64,000 bases of DNA, taken from positions 34,115,317-34,179,316 of the forward strand of contig BRKX01000001.1 in the NCBI GenBank assembly GCA_026008535.1, read 5' to 3'. Below the pieces are notes generated by a model. It ran no database searches. It had not been told where the DNA came from and saw only the letters and a program-made list of their open reading frames with translations. The stretch is from Perilla frutescens (Eukaryota > Streptophyta > Magnoliopsida > Lamiales > Lamiaceae). The translations under genes were made by a program, and so were the position numbers. Shown here piece after piece: positions 1 through 10,925 of the stretch (position 1 is the stretch's first letter; each line of letters starts with the position of its first letter).

Positions 1-2090
1 TCAGCAAGCCACTTACTACACTGCTTAAGAAGCATAGCTTCAAGTGGGGACCTGAAGCTGATGAATCCTTCAAACAGTTAAAAGAAGTCATGACACAAGC
101 ACCTGTCTTGGCTTTACCAGACTTTTCCCAACCCTTCACAATTGAGACTGATGCCAGTGGAGTGGGCATAGGTGTTGTGTTAATGCAAAGAGGCAGACCC
201 CTTGCCTACTTGAGCAAGGCTCTTTGTCCAAGGAATCAAGCCTTGTCAATCTATGAGAGGGAGTTTCTAGCAGTCCTGATGGCTATCAGTAAGTGGAAAC
301 ACTATCTCCAGGGGCACAAGTTTACCATCAAACTGACCAACAGGCTCTTAAGCACCTATTAGATTAAAAATTTATGAGCCATATTCAATAGAAGTGGATC
401 ACTAAACTATTGGGTTTGGATTATGAAATACAATACAAAAAAGGGGCTGAGAATAGGGCTGCTGATGCCTTGTCTAGAGTTCAAGAAGAGGGACATGACT
501 GCACAGCCCTGAGCACTATGACTCCCTTATGGGTGCAATAAGTGCTACAGAGCTATGAGCATGACTCTTTCATTGCTAAAATCAAGGCTGCTATAGAAAC
601 TGATCCAGCAGAGCACTCTAAATACACTATAACTCAAGGTTTGGTGAGATATAAAGGCAGGGTTACTGTGGGAGCTAATCAAGAGTTCAGGAACAGGATC
701 CTAACTGCTATGCACAGCTCTCCCTATGGGGAACATTCTGGGATCCATGGCACCTATATGAGACTTAAAGCCTTCTTCTACTGGCCTAGTATGAAATCTG
801 AGGGAATAGAAATGGTGAAATCTTGTGATATATGCTCTCTAAATAAACCTACTAGTGGTTCTCTCCTAGGCTTGCTACAGCCCTTACCTATTCCTGATCA
901 GCCATGGAGCCACATCACAATGGACTTCATTGAGGGTCTTCAAAAGTCCTATGGGAAAGATGTTATTCTAGTAGTTATTGACAGGTTGACCAAGTTTGGT
1001 CATTTTTTGCCTCTTTCTCATCCCTACACAGCTCAAAATGTAGCCAAGATTTTCATGGACAACATCTACAAATTGCATGGAATGCCTGTCAGCATAGTTA
1101 CTAATAGGGATAAGGTCTTTACTAGCTTATTTTGGAAGGAACTGTTCAAAGTCATGGGGGTAGCATTAAATTTATCATCTGCCTATCACCCCCAGACTGA
1201 TGGCCAAACTGAAAGGTTAATTCAGTGCCTAGAGAACTATCTGAGATGTATGACTTCATCTCACCCTAAACAGTGGCTTAAATGGGTTTCTCTTCCGGAG
1301 CACTGGTATAATACCAACCACCACATATCCTTGAAACTCACTCCATTTCAGGCATTGTATGGGTATGCTCCACCCTATCTGGCTATAGGCCCATATTGGA
1401 CACAACCACTCAGGATGTGAAGGAGACAGTTCAAGAGAGGAAACTTATGTTATAACAGCTAAAGGACAATCTACATAAGGCCCAAGAGCGCATGAAAACC
1501 TATGCTAACAGGAACCGGAAAGAGAAGCAATACCAGATAGGGGACCAAGTCTACCTAAAGCTTCAACCTTACAGACAAAATTATGTTCAGAACAAGAAAA
1601 ACCTCAAGCTTGCATCGAAATTTTTTAGTTCTTATACAATTCTTGCCAAGATTGGATCGGTGGCCTACAAGCTTGATCTGCCGGAGGGCTTCCGCATACA
1701 CCCCATGTTCCACGTGTCCCTCCTTAAGAAAAAATAGGGAAAGTAACCGTACCTTTGCCATCTCTGCCTGAAACCACAGATGAGGGACTCTTTAGTCTGC
1801 TTCCAATCGGCACTCTGGGCTCCCGGGTTCTACAGAGAGGACTTGAGATGGTTGACCAAGTCTTGGTGAAATGGGGGGATGGCATGATGGATCTTGTTTT
1901 TTGGGAGGACAACAAGTTTCTTAAGAAGGTATTTCCTACTTTCGATCCTTGCGGACAAGGATCTCAATCAGGGAGGGGTAATGTTATGGCCCTTACTCCA
2001 TTAAAGGTCGGAGACGGGAATGAGGTGGTTGGAGTTGCAGTGGCGGGCGGACAAGGACGATGCAAGATTGGTTTTTAAGGGCTTGCAGAA
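1..2090 (+). pseudogene. Chromovirus (Ty3/gypsy) pol 3' part: RNase H, integrase, chromodomain-like tail
   Basis: The frame entering at base 3 reads the RT-RNase H connection, then RNase H with the catalytic segment TDASGVGIGVVL near 150-185. A one-base loss near 332 and stops near 363, 390 and 541 break it, but homologous sequence runs on through ADALSRV near 465-480. The integrase (542-1420) shows an H-H-C-C zinc finger (HSGIH...CDICSLNK), the first Asp (TMDFIEG), an Asn where the second catalytic Asp is expected (IVTNRD), and the Glu in DGQTERLIQ. The C-terminal part (1492-1737, GDQVYLKLQPYRQ, HPMFHVSLLK) leads into a chromodomain-like stretch near 1845-1960 (QVLVKW...FWEDNKFLKKVFP). Gag, protease and most of RT lie left of the window. 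Inference: a dead copy of a chromovirus; lineage within that group not settled. Confidence 0.9.
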
Positions 2091-2181
2091 ATAGGAGATG
2101 AATTGGGGATTAATCTTAAAGGAGGGAATGGGCCTACAGCGGGTCGGGTCATGAAATTGGAGTGATAAGGAAGGTTTAACT

Positions 2182-2529
2182 TGTAACGGGCCGCTGCAGT
2201 GTTGGGCCTTAGTGCCTTGTTTTAAATTCAAAGAAGGACTCCTAGTCCAATTGTAATTAAATTAGGGTTTCTACTTTTATTGTGGTCCCGGTCTATTATA
2301 TGGTTTAAATGGACATTACTGCCGAATGAAATGATAAGAAAAACCTTAGTCTAATCTCTCCCTCAATTTCCTCTCTTTTCCTTCCCTTTTCCCCACCTGA
2401 TTCTGTTCTTGTTACTCAAGTTATTCAAATTCACAAGAAATTAATCATTCTTTGCAATTCTGTTACAAATTACAAAAAATAGGAAAAGACAAAACTAAGA
2501 AAAATCAGGAAACTGATGGTGCCATAACA
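2182..2529 (+). repeat. Probable 3' LTR of the chromovirus (348 bp)
   Basis: It starts TGTAACGGGCC and ends GCCATAACA, so the ends are short inverted repeats of the TG...CA kind. A purine-rich tract (GATAAGGAAGG) lies just upstream and a TATA-like ATTATATGG near 2294. Directly to the right begins unrelated sequence homologous to a Sirevirus-like LTR. The size fits short-LTR chromoviruses such as Reina. The matching 5' LTR is outside the window, so the start is an inference. Confidence 0.5.
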
Positions 2530-2958
2530 TGAATTCAACAGATTCACCAATCACAATGGTCAAAAGATCACTCATCTATATAAAGAGAGTGAACATCATT
2601 TTGGCCAAGACTTTAGCCAAACTAACTTTTGCTATTTTGCAAAACGAGCGTTCTTTCTTCCTCCCCACAGCTCAACACTTTAACCTCTTAAGTACGAAAA
2701 GTCCCAACTAAGAAGGCGTGCTTCAACTGTCAAGCAAGCAACTAGCTAACGCAGAATTCCAGCAAGAGCAAAGCTTTTTCAGTTCAGTCCTTCAAAGATC
2801 AACCACTCAGCTCAAGATTAAAGGGGCACGCCAGGTTGATAACAGATTCATGACTGCCTTCTTGAAGATTAAGCGAGATCTTAAATCGTGTAAAGATGGG
2901 AAATAGCACCTGAAGTCTCAGCGAGCAGTTGGGACAGGTAAGTGTGAGCTGTCGACCC
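2530..2958 (+). repeat. Fragment of Sirevirus-like copia LTR
   Basis: Closely similar to 42660-42953, including the TATA-like CTATATAAAGAG near 2576-2587. Its last 20 or so bases (GGTAAGTGTGAGCTGTCGAC) recur at 52948, where the same LTR family continues. The piece is cut on the right by an Athila-type gag fragment on the other strand. It is a second, partial copy of the LTR that is split between 42 and 60 kb. Confidence 0.75.
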
Positions 2959-3667
2959 AAAAATAGAATATGCACACTTGATGATCGGTGCCATACCCAT
3001 GACCGGGACACTTTCGTAGCATCTCTCTAAAGTATTCCCATACCTCATACATGCTCTCGTCATCCCATTTCTTGAAGATGGTGATTTCACCCTTGAGTTT
3101 GAGAGTTTTTCCGGGTGGGAAAAACTTGTGTAAGAACTTCATCACCAATTGGTCTTAAGTTTGGAATGACCCTTGGGCTTGGCTCAACCACCATGTTTCA
3201 GACTTGTCGCTCAATGAGAAGGAAAAGAGCCTAAGTCGAATAGCATCTTTCGGGACTCCATTCACCTTCATGGTCCCACTGTACTCAAGAAATTTCTGAA
3301 TGTGCTCATTCAGATCCTCCATAGCCGTTCCTTTGAAAGGATGTTGTTGAAGCATGAGGATGAGCGATGTCTTGAGCTCAAAAGTATTTGCTTGAATGGG
3401 TGGGCCATTTGCTATCCCTTGATCAATGACGGGTTGAAAGAGGTTTCGAATTGGTGCCTCCACGTTTCTATTTTGAGCTTTCTCTTGGGCTCTCAACTAT
3501 TGTTGCATCACCTCTAATTGCCTTTGCATTTGGGCAATCATTGGGTCTTGAACCGGTGGAGGATTATCCGCCATTCTCCTCCTTCTACGTGCGTTGTTGT
3601 GGTGCACCATTGCTTCAATTTCTGGATCTAAGTCGATAGGTGGCTCACTTCTAGATCGAGTGTGCCT
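2958..3667 (-). pseudogene. Athila-type gypsy gag, N-terminal part
   Basis: Minus-strand frames read DPEIEA, NNARRRR, an IRNLFQPVI...GPPIQANTFELK segment, KVNGVPKDAIRLRLFSFSL and KFLHKFFPPGKTLKLKGEI, in the same order as the intact gag at 56959-58608. The start codon appears lost (AGG at 3665-3667 where the other copy has ATG before HTRS). At least two in-frame stops occur (near 3495 and 3155). The frame ends abruptly at about 2958, where LTR sequence of another element begins, so this is a truncation. PBS and LTR follow upstream at 3786-5397. Confidence 0.88.
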
Positions 3668-3785
3668 ACACTACCTGTCAAAGAACCAGGAAATCAATGC
3701 AAATCTTAACAAAACAAAATGTAAAATGTCTAAACTAATCCACTCAATTGTTTCACAATATTGCATAAATCAAATTAATTCCGTT

Positions 3786-3803
3786 TCCCCGGCAACGGCG
3801 CCA
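3786..3803 (-). other. Primer-binding site (tRNA-Asp type)
   Basis: Reverse complement of TGGCGCCGTTGCCGGGGA, the tRNA-Asp type primer site of Athila/Tat-group gypsy elements. It lies six bases from the LTR end at 3810 and about 120 bases upstream of the gag frame. The same site occurs at 58713-58730. Confidence 0.9.
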
Positions 3804-4833
3804 AAAACTTGATAGCGGTTTTTGTCTCTACTATGGTTTCAATATTTATAAAACTTGTGTCATGCCTACAAGTGAATAAGCATATGATTGTAGTTATGAT
3901 GAAACGAGATCGATCCATAGGGAAAAGGAATTCAAACTTGACAATGCAAGTACCGCAACGATAGATGAGCGAAATATCTAGACTATAATTAAATGAGAGG
4001 TTGGTTTCATTCACAATGTTAAAACAAGAACTTAAGTAACAAACACCAAACAATAATAAAATAAACAATCTAAATAGAATGTGAGAAAAACAATCAACAA
4101 AGGGAGATTAGAAGATAAATTTAAACAAAACTCTAGGATATGGATTCACAACATTCCTCTTGATTCAACAACAAGGATTAAACACACAATCATGCTAATT
4201 TCATAGGTAAGAAGACCACGAATATAGAAGGAGCATCTCTCAAATATCTCCTAAATTGCGAATGCACAAGGATGGCTATTCTAACACATTCCAAGGTCGC
4301 ACCTACCAAAGGCTGAAAGGGGTCACCATTCCTTCCACATATTCGACATTCAACGAAGAGTACAAGTACATGAATTCAATCCATACATGCTTATGTTCAC
4401 GGGATGGGCAAGATGCAAGTGAATCATACATGTGATGCTAGTAAGGAGACCACTCAAACAACATCATTCAAGACCAAGTATGGATTAAAACCTTGACAAA
4501 ACATAATCATATATTAAACCTTCATCAAGAACAAGAGTCACATTGTTTCACCACATCCTAGAGCCCTAAGGGTTCTAGCCTACCATATTTACAACAAGAT
4601 CAAGAATACATGAAAATGATCCAAAACCCATTCTCAAAACAAAGGTAAAAGAGTGAAGGAGAAGATAAAACCCAATGTAGAACAAACTCCTTCAATCCCT
4701 TGGCTTGAATCTTCAAATGGATGGTTGAATCTTCTTCCTCCTCTTGATGTTCTTGATCTTCAAAAATCCCAAATGGAGAATGTTTCCAAGAGTATTTTCA
4801 TGTGGCCTCCAATATTTTTGAACTCCCCAAGTG

Positions 4834-4848
4834 TTATATGATATAGAG
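4834..4848 (-). promoter_or_regulatory. TATA-like box of Athila-type LTR
   Basis: The minus strand reads CTATATCATATAAC here, about 35 bases downstream of a GC-rich array of GTCGCG-type motifs. Position inside the LTR fits an RNA polymerase II promoter. Inference from sequence only. Confidence 0.45.
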
Positions 4849-4882
4849 GGCCAATAATGGAGTGCCAAAAGTCAAAAATTGA

Positions 4883-5150
4883 TTCGTCAGTCCCGACCGC
4901 GACCTCGTCTAGGTCGCGCCTGGAGGTCGAGTTTTGAACACACAAAAACAAGTCTCTGAAGTGCTGAAAAGTGGGCAACACTGGCCACACCTGGAGCCCG
5001 TGTTGCAGAGGCCCTGGGGCATGGCCTGTGCTGTACCCACGCCCGGAGGTCCCTGCAACACGGCCTCGGGCCGGTCGCACCAAGGCTTCACGTTTTCCAG
5101 CCTCTGAAGGGGCTCTACAATACGACCCACGGTCACGCCCCGTGTCCGTG
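4883..5150. repeat. GC-rich inverted-motif array in LTR
   Basis: Contains CGACCGCGACC, AGGTCGCGCC, CACGCCCGG, CACGGCC, GGTCGCACC and GGTCACGCC within about 270 bases of otherwise AT-rich LTR. The hexamer GTCGCG/CGCGAC is shared with arrays at 8535-8702, 54349-54560 and 59680-59935. Confidence 0.7.
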
Positions 5151-5419
5151 TCTGAGCCCAACACTTGGTTTTCTTCATCTTTTCAAGTCTTGTGCGGCAT
5201 TTGATGATTGAAATCCCAATTCAACTTTGTTTTGTACAATATTCACCCCAAAATAACCTGTATTAGCCACTTAAACAACATTAAAGATTATCGATAAAAT
5301 ATACAATATTAATATACATATATACATAAACTTAGAGCAAAAGTACTCAAAAGCGAGTGCAATTGAGTACAAATGAGTGCAATTCAAGCACTCATCACTC
5401 CTACACCTCCTTCTACAGC

Positions 5420-6187
5420 TTAATCATAGGCCGGAGCCTTCCCTTTCCCCTTGCTTGGCGACCCCACTTCCTCCTCGCCTCCCTCCTCCGGGTCCTCCTC
5501 TTCTTTCTCATCTTCAACTGTCTCTGGCACGCTGAACTTGAACTTCATCATGCTTATGTTTCATTCGGGGTACTGATGGGACATACACTGCACCAGACCC
5601 TAAGAAGCGAATGAAGGGGTCCACTGGTTTATTTGAAGAGTGCAGGAAAATGGGGACTCGGTGTGATCCACGATCCGAACATTTGAGGATCCCACTCCTG
5701 AGGTTCCTTCATCATGGGGGCGCGGTGCTTGAAATCCAGGGGGACTGTTGAGAGTTGCCCTTTGCAGTTCCAGTTCCACCACTAGAGAGAGGTTTTGTTC
5801 GGCTGCTTGCTGCTCAGCTAAGGTGTGCACGTGACCATATTCTGACACCCAATGATCCATCAAGGTAGGGGAAAACTCTGTCAAATTCTCGATTTTAGCA
5901 TATGTCACGGGATCACGGGTGATGGTGCTTTGCAGGATGCGGTACATTGTGGGCCTCCAAGCGGGTGGCGCATGCTCACACATGCGGATGCATGTTTCCA
6001 AGTCAGACACACTCCCGGGCTCTCTTCCGTAGCCATTAGCCCATGCCCACCTTTCCAGATACCTTGCCATGAAGGACAACAACTGCTCGTTATCATCCCA
6101 AGTTTCCCTTTTGAACCTTTCGACTCTTTCCTGAACCGGGCGAAAAAGAGGCACGCTCTTCCTAGCAGTCGTACGGTGCTTAACCAT
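5420..6187 (-). pseudogene. Unrecognised ORF in the gag position of gypsy element A, broken
   Basis: The minus-strand frame from 6187 to 5600 gives 195 residues beginning MVKHRTTARKSV, rich in Trp, Arg and Glu (FMARYLERWAWANGYG, HAPPAWRPTMYRILQ, LAEQQAAEQNLSL). After the stop at 5600, other frames continue with a basic stretch and then an acidic tail (5560-5420: VEDEKEEEDPEEGG, then GKGKAPAYD and stop), so the original product was probably about 250 residues and has suffered a frameshift. It is the first ORF after the PBS (6724-6735) and a 540-base leader, the usual place for gag. I do not see a zinc knuckle or a gag motif I recognise. It may be a diverged gag or an extra ORF of a non-autonomous element. 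The acidic tail is cut off soon after by the inserted Athila-type LTR ending at 5397. Confidence 0.55.
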
Positions 6188-6723
6188 CTAAAAGAGAATA
6201 ACTTAATCAGTCTAGATCATAAAAGGAAGACCTAAGGTTCTCCTGATGTCTTAATAATGTCTAGATTTTATCTTGCATGCATTGCTCCTTTAAAAGTAGT
6301 TGACATTTAAAAAAAATATTTTGGTGCCCAAAGTCTTTAAACATACATATTTACCTTTTCATTAAGTCAAAAATTTTGAGAATGAATTTAAACCTTTTCT
6401 TTTGGATCGAGAAATCTTTTCATAAATTTTCCATCTCAGAAATCATCTTACTTGAACACCTTTTACTTGGAATTTCATTCTCACGGTTTTTCTCCTATCC
6501 ATAAAACAGGTATGATTGCTCAAATCTTTTCCTTTCCCTGTATTCCAAAAATCAAAATCCAAAATCAAAAATTTCTATACTATCATACCTTGATTTTTGG
6601 TTGAGGATACGAGGGTGATGGCGAACTGTGGGTTGCTGCTTTGCCTTATAATAAAATAAACTTATACACACAGAAGCACATAACTTATCAAACAAAGAGA
6701 CAGGTCTTCAGAGTTGCAACCTC
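6188..6723 (-). other. Leader of gypsy element A, noncoding
   Basis: AT-rich sequence between the PBS and the first ORF, with no credible frame on either strand. Read on the minus strand it corresponds to the 5' untranslated leader of the element. Confidence 0.6.
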
Positions 6724-6735
6724 GCTCTAATACCA
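6724..6735 (-). other. Primer-binding site (initiator tRNA-Met type)
   Basis: Reverse complement reads TGGTATTAGAGC, one base different from the common TGGTATCAGAGC. Two bases separate it from the LTR end at 6738. It fixes the orientation of element A as minus. Confidence 0.85.
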
Positions 6736-8534
6736 TCTGTAACAGCCCAATCCCGAGAGGGGAAATTAATGAATGGGGACGAGGTGTTAATTAAGGGATT
6801 AATACGAGAATGGAAGATTATCAAATAAGGTTTCCAAATGAAGGCATGTTTTCGAAAGATAGGTGATAATACTCGGGTTACTTGAATAAGAAGGAACATG
6901 CTTAGCAAAATGAAAAGACTAACTATTCAGATATCAACAAGCATAGACCCATTCATAGGTCAAAGCGAATAAACAAATATCAATGCACAATCCTCTTCAT
7001 AGGCGAAATGAAATATACTCGAGAAGTAGAGATAGAACTTAAATATGCATCACTTACATATAATCATGTCTGGGGAATATTCGTAGAATCTCGATAACAT
7101 AATATAACTTAGGAATTAATACGAGTGTATCAGAGTAGCAGAAACATCATGGGATTTCAAAAAAAACTTATACTATAGCAAAACAATCTTGGCAGCCAAC
7201 CCACATCCACAACCACCAACATCCTCAGTATCTCAACCTGAAAACATTTGAAAAAGAGGGGGCGTGAGCACTAATGTACTCAGTGGGTTTTAATAAAAAT
7301 ACTTTAATAAACTTCAAGATATCCAATGATCAACTTGACGGTATATGGAGAGCAAAACGCAAAAGCCCTCTCCATATCCGTAAAACCTTTTCTTTTCTTT
7401 TGGGCCCATCCTGGCTCAAACCTGATATCAACTGCACCTTTAAGCATGCCTTAGGATATAAGAGGGGTTACCTTGAATATCCTTACGAGTTTGCGAGGGA
7501 TAAACCCAATAGTGACTCACTTAACGATCAAAGATCAAAATCCTCTGAGCTCGATTTCTGCTTAAGCAAAATGCTAAGTTCCTTCATTCCTTAATCCTTG
7601 CTAGCAAAACCAAATACGTATAGGGCCTAATCCTTTACTTTAGCATAATCAGAGCCTGTGAAGATTTATCTCTAACCCTAGAAGGCAGTCCTTAACTATA
7701 CGAATCTTAGCAAAATAAAAACATTTAAATATAATGAAATGAACATATATAAACACGAATTGCAACTAAAGATAATTCTAATATCTCATGCTAAGCAAAA
7801 TCAATACTTAACAATTCTAGAATTTCTAAACATGCTCGAGAGCTCAAATAACACATAACATTTTCCTTTCCTTCCTTCCTTATACAGAGATAAATCAGGC
7901 AGAGCAAAATATTTTATTGGATATCTCATTTGCCCTAACATGTTTCTGGAGCTTATTAGCTCAAATATTTAGATGAGTATCGTAACACCCCGATCCCGGA
8001 AGAAGAGAGGACCGGTGCGCTACATGGGGGAAGGGGGAAGGGGTTGTTGAATAGAAGCAATGTGATACCCCGTCTCTTTTTCTAAATTATGAATTATAAT
8101 TTTGGAAAATGAATTAGAATTAATATTGTTTGAATATTGATCATGTGAGTATGTTTATATATTATGCCGTTGTTTTACTGCAGATTGTTCCACTCGAGCT
8201 GATACGTCATAGCACGATTACACTATGTTGAGTGCATAATGGAATTTGAAATTTAACATTTAAATTGTCGAGTTATATGATAATGAATGAGTGTGTTTAT
8301 ATTTAATTTTGATTTGTCATACCTCAATTTTATGTAATCTTGGTGTGTGCATTGAATGAGTAGTAAATATGTTTTGAAAATTCAAGTTGTGTATTATATG
8401 TGTTTTCGAAAATAGCATAAATCGAGGGTCTCGTTGAGTTTCGGTAGGGTTTCGTCCGGAGGTCATAACTTTTGACTCGGTTGCAACCACAAGGCCCATA
8501 AGTACTCAAATCGAAGCTCTTTCAAAAATCTACA

Positions 8535-8702
8535 GTCTGGGTGTGACCGGAAAGCGCGACCCCCTTCGAGTCGCGTTCTGAGAGCTCTGCAATGCGAGTG
8601 AGAAACGTGACCTTTTGGTCGCGTGTCACCAGCTTCAGAAAGCCATTTTTCTTCGGCTCAAATGCGACCTGTAAACGTGACCCCCTTAGGTCGCGCCCCG
8701 TT
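8535..8702. repeat. GTCGCG/CGCGAC motif array in LTR B
   Basis: Holds GTGACCGGAAAGCGCGACCC, AGTCGCGTTC, ACGTGACC, GGTCGCGTGTC, TGCGACC, ACGTGACCC and GGTCGCGCC. Motif pairs face each other, so each pair can form a short inverted repeat. The array ends 15 bases before the TATA-like box at 8717. Confidence 0.75.
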
Positions 8703-8716
8703 TCAGAATTTTCATT

Positions 8717-8729
8717 CTTTAAATACCCC
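8717..8729 (+). promoter_or_regulatory. TATA-like box of LTR B
   Basis: CTTTAAATACCCC lies directly after the GC-rich array; the region following it is pyrimidine-rich like a transcription start. Inference from position. Confidence 0.45.
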
Positions 8730-9589
8730 ACTTAACCATTTCACCCTCATTTCTCTCTTCTCTTGGACAATTTCTTCCTAAATTCTCTCAAGAAGTTCTT
8801 TAACTTGTGGGAGTGGATTCTGCCATCATCATCCATCATCTAAGGTAATCTAACACCACTTCCCTCTTGATGATTAAGCTCCATTCTTGTTGATTTGAGT
8901 TTAGGGTTTAAATCCCAAAAAAATTAGGGTTTTTCAATTCTAATGATCCTCATGCTATGATATCTCAAACATATGGTTTATTTACTCCATTGAAGCTATA
9001 TGTGAAGTTATATCAAATTCCTATGGTTCATTGTTACTAGGGTTTGGATTTTTGCCCTAATTTTCCCTTGTTCATTGATGTTTGATTGGAGGTGTTGTGA
9101 TGTCTTTATGAAGTTGATTTTCATGTATGTTAGAGCTCTAGGATGAAGGTGTTTGTATTTGAAATATTGGATTTAAAGGATTTAAATTGAGTCTTGATCA
9201 TGTGGTTTAAATGTGTGCACGTAACGTGTTCGATTAAATGCTTCAAAGAGTTTTAATGTGTATTTTGAGTCCAAAATCATAGTATGGGCTTGTATATCCA
9301 TGGTTGTGTATATGGATATGTTTGAAGACTTTAAAGCAAAGTATAGCATGAGTTTGGTCTAAATTATGATTTAATTGTATAACTCGACATCTAAAATTAA
9401 AAGGGAATTGAAAGGTGATTGGTGACGTATTGAGGCTCGAGGTGGACAACTTGTGGGCGGCAAAGGAGTATTTTAAGGTTGAAAGGAACTTAAAGCGTCT
9501 CATAAGGTGGGGTAACTCTAAACTGTGAACACGTGTAAAGTTATAGTTATTGTTGTGCTTTGATTGTATAAGTATGAAGGGTCTTCGGA

Positions 9590-9790
9590 CCAGAGATAAA
9601 AGAAACCCTTCGGGGCATAATAGAGATCCTTCGAGATCGACAAAAGAGATCCTTCGGGATCAATAATAGACTCGTTAATGTCCTCCCAGGGGGGGTAATA
9701 TGTCTGCGGGCATCCCTACAGGGATAAAGACATTCATTAACGGGGGCATCATGATGTTTGGACCCTGCGGGGTTGAGACTAGTCTCCACA
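9590..9790 (+). repeat. Degenerate tandem repeat in LTR B
   Basis: Short units around CCTTCGGGGCATAATAGAG, CCTTCGAGATCGACAAAAGA and CCTTCGGGATCAATAATAGA follow one another, then a looser GGGGG-rich stretch. It is inside the LTR and noncoding. Confidence 0.55.
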
Positions 9791-10443
9791 AAGAAAAGAA
9801 GTATACATATGTTATATTTTCACTTGTGCAATTGGCTATAACTGTTTACAGTGTTCCCCACTGAGTATGTTGTTAAATATTCACCCCATTCATTCAATGA
9901 ATTTCAGGTTGAGGAGTCGAGGCCCGAGTAGGAGTATTGTGAACACAAGAGAAACTCCACAAGCTTGTGTTTAATTTTGTTTGCTTCTGAATACGTATAT
10001 TATTAGTATTATTACATTGATCATTCTTTTTGCTTTATGAACAATGATTATTGGGGATGGGAATAGCCCGATCTTTTGTGGTTATGCTATGTTTAACTTG
10101 ATATAACATGTCAATGATTTAAAGGCGGGTCGATTGACCTAGGAGCCTATGTTGTATAAATACATGTCGATGAACCCTAAATTTTGTGATGGTTATACTA
10201 GGGTGCTAGACGGGCGAGTTGTCTAAGACCTATGAGCCCGATAGGATAGATGATTGTATAAATAACGTGGATTCTATGCTTCTGTTATATACTATGTTGT
10301 GTGATAGGGTAGTTTTTGATAGGTTGCATGTTATATTTGTGAAGAAAAATTTATACTCAGAATTATGATGTTATACCTCATTATGAAATTTGAACTTACC
10401 TTCCGCTCAATCTTTTAAAAGAATGCAAATGCATGTAAATGAA

Positions 10444-10536
10444 TTATTGGTTAAGTGTCGTGGCCAAACGGAGTAGTTTGGGGCATTACAAGTATGTTAA
10501 GTGACGTGGCCAAACGGAGTACTTTGAGGCGTTACA
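10444..10536 (+). repeat. 46-bp tandem duplication at the 3' tip of LTR B
   Basis: Two copies of a unit containing GTGGCCAAACGGAGTA and ending TTACA lie head to tail (10444-10490 and 10491-10536). They differ at only a few bases. The target duplication AGCAA follows the second copy. Confidence 0.8.
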
Positions 10537-10699
10537 AGCAATCAAAGAAATAGGGTTAGTGCCCCAAAATTTAGGCAGCATAACCTCTATAAATGGATCA
10601 ATCCACGCTTTTAAAGCGTATGAAATGACTCAAATCAGATACCATGACTCTTAGGATGAACCCAAGAAAGAATAACGAAGGTTAACTGTTAATAGGTTA

Positions 10700-10920
10700 G
10701 GCATGAAAAAGGTCAGACTGATGTCTGTCCAAATACATGAAGTAAAGAGAGGCCAGGCTCTCCCCTGTCGTGAAAGAAATATATAGCCAGGCTTTTGCCT
10801 TGACATGGAAAGTAATGTAAAGTCAGGCTTTCGCATGTCTGAATGCGGAATGTAAATAAATGCCAGGCTTTTGCCTGTCAGGAACAAAAAGTAAATAGGA
10901 TTCGGAGAACCGAACACTCC
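10700..10920. repeat. Tandem array GCCAGGCTTTTGCCTGTC in LTR C
   Basis: About five degenerate units of 38-50 bases, each with a GYCAGGCTYTYGCMTGTC core that is itself an inverted repeat (CAGGC...GCCTG). The array then passes into the ATTCGGAGAACCGAACACTCC unit that continues across the insertion at 15273. Confidence 0.75.
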
Positions 10921-10925
10921 ATAAC

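Larger units (their letters stand above)
3810..5397 (-). repeat. 5' LTR of Athila-type element (1588 bp)
   Basis: Read on the minus strand it starts TGATGAGTGCTTGAATTGCA and ends GCTATCA next to the PBS, so it has TG...CA ends. In minus direction it carries an array of GTCGCG/CGCGAC and CACGGCC-like motifs (5150 down to 4883), then a TATA-like box at 4834-4848. The rest is AT-rich and noncoding. The partner 3' LTR and any target duplication on the left are lost by truncation. Small open frames at 4653-4841 and 4760-5178 cross this control region and are not credible genes. Confidence 0.8.
8055..10541 (+). mobile_element. Solo LTR B with AGCAA target duplication
   Basis: AGCAA at 8055-8059 and 10537-10541 flanks a 2477-bp LTR that starts TGTGATACCCCG and ends GGCGTTACA. 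In plus direction it has a GTCGCG/CGCGAC array (8535-8702), a TATA-like CTTTAAATACCCC at 8717-8729, then a 5' leader-like region, and near 9860-9915 the CCCCACTGAGTATG...TTTCAGGTT block found in long gypsy LTRs. The last 46 bases are a tandem duplication of the preceding ones. No coding frame is credible; it is regulatory and noncoding LTR sequence. Confidence 0.88.

Noticed and set aside
4653..5204. Overlapping frames on both strands near the GC-rich block
   Set aside because: They cross the promoter array of an LTR and have no recognisable domain.
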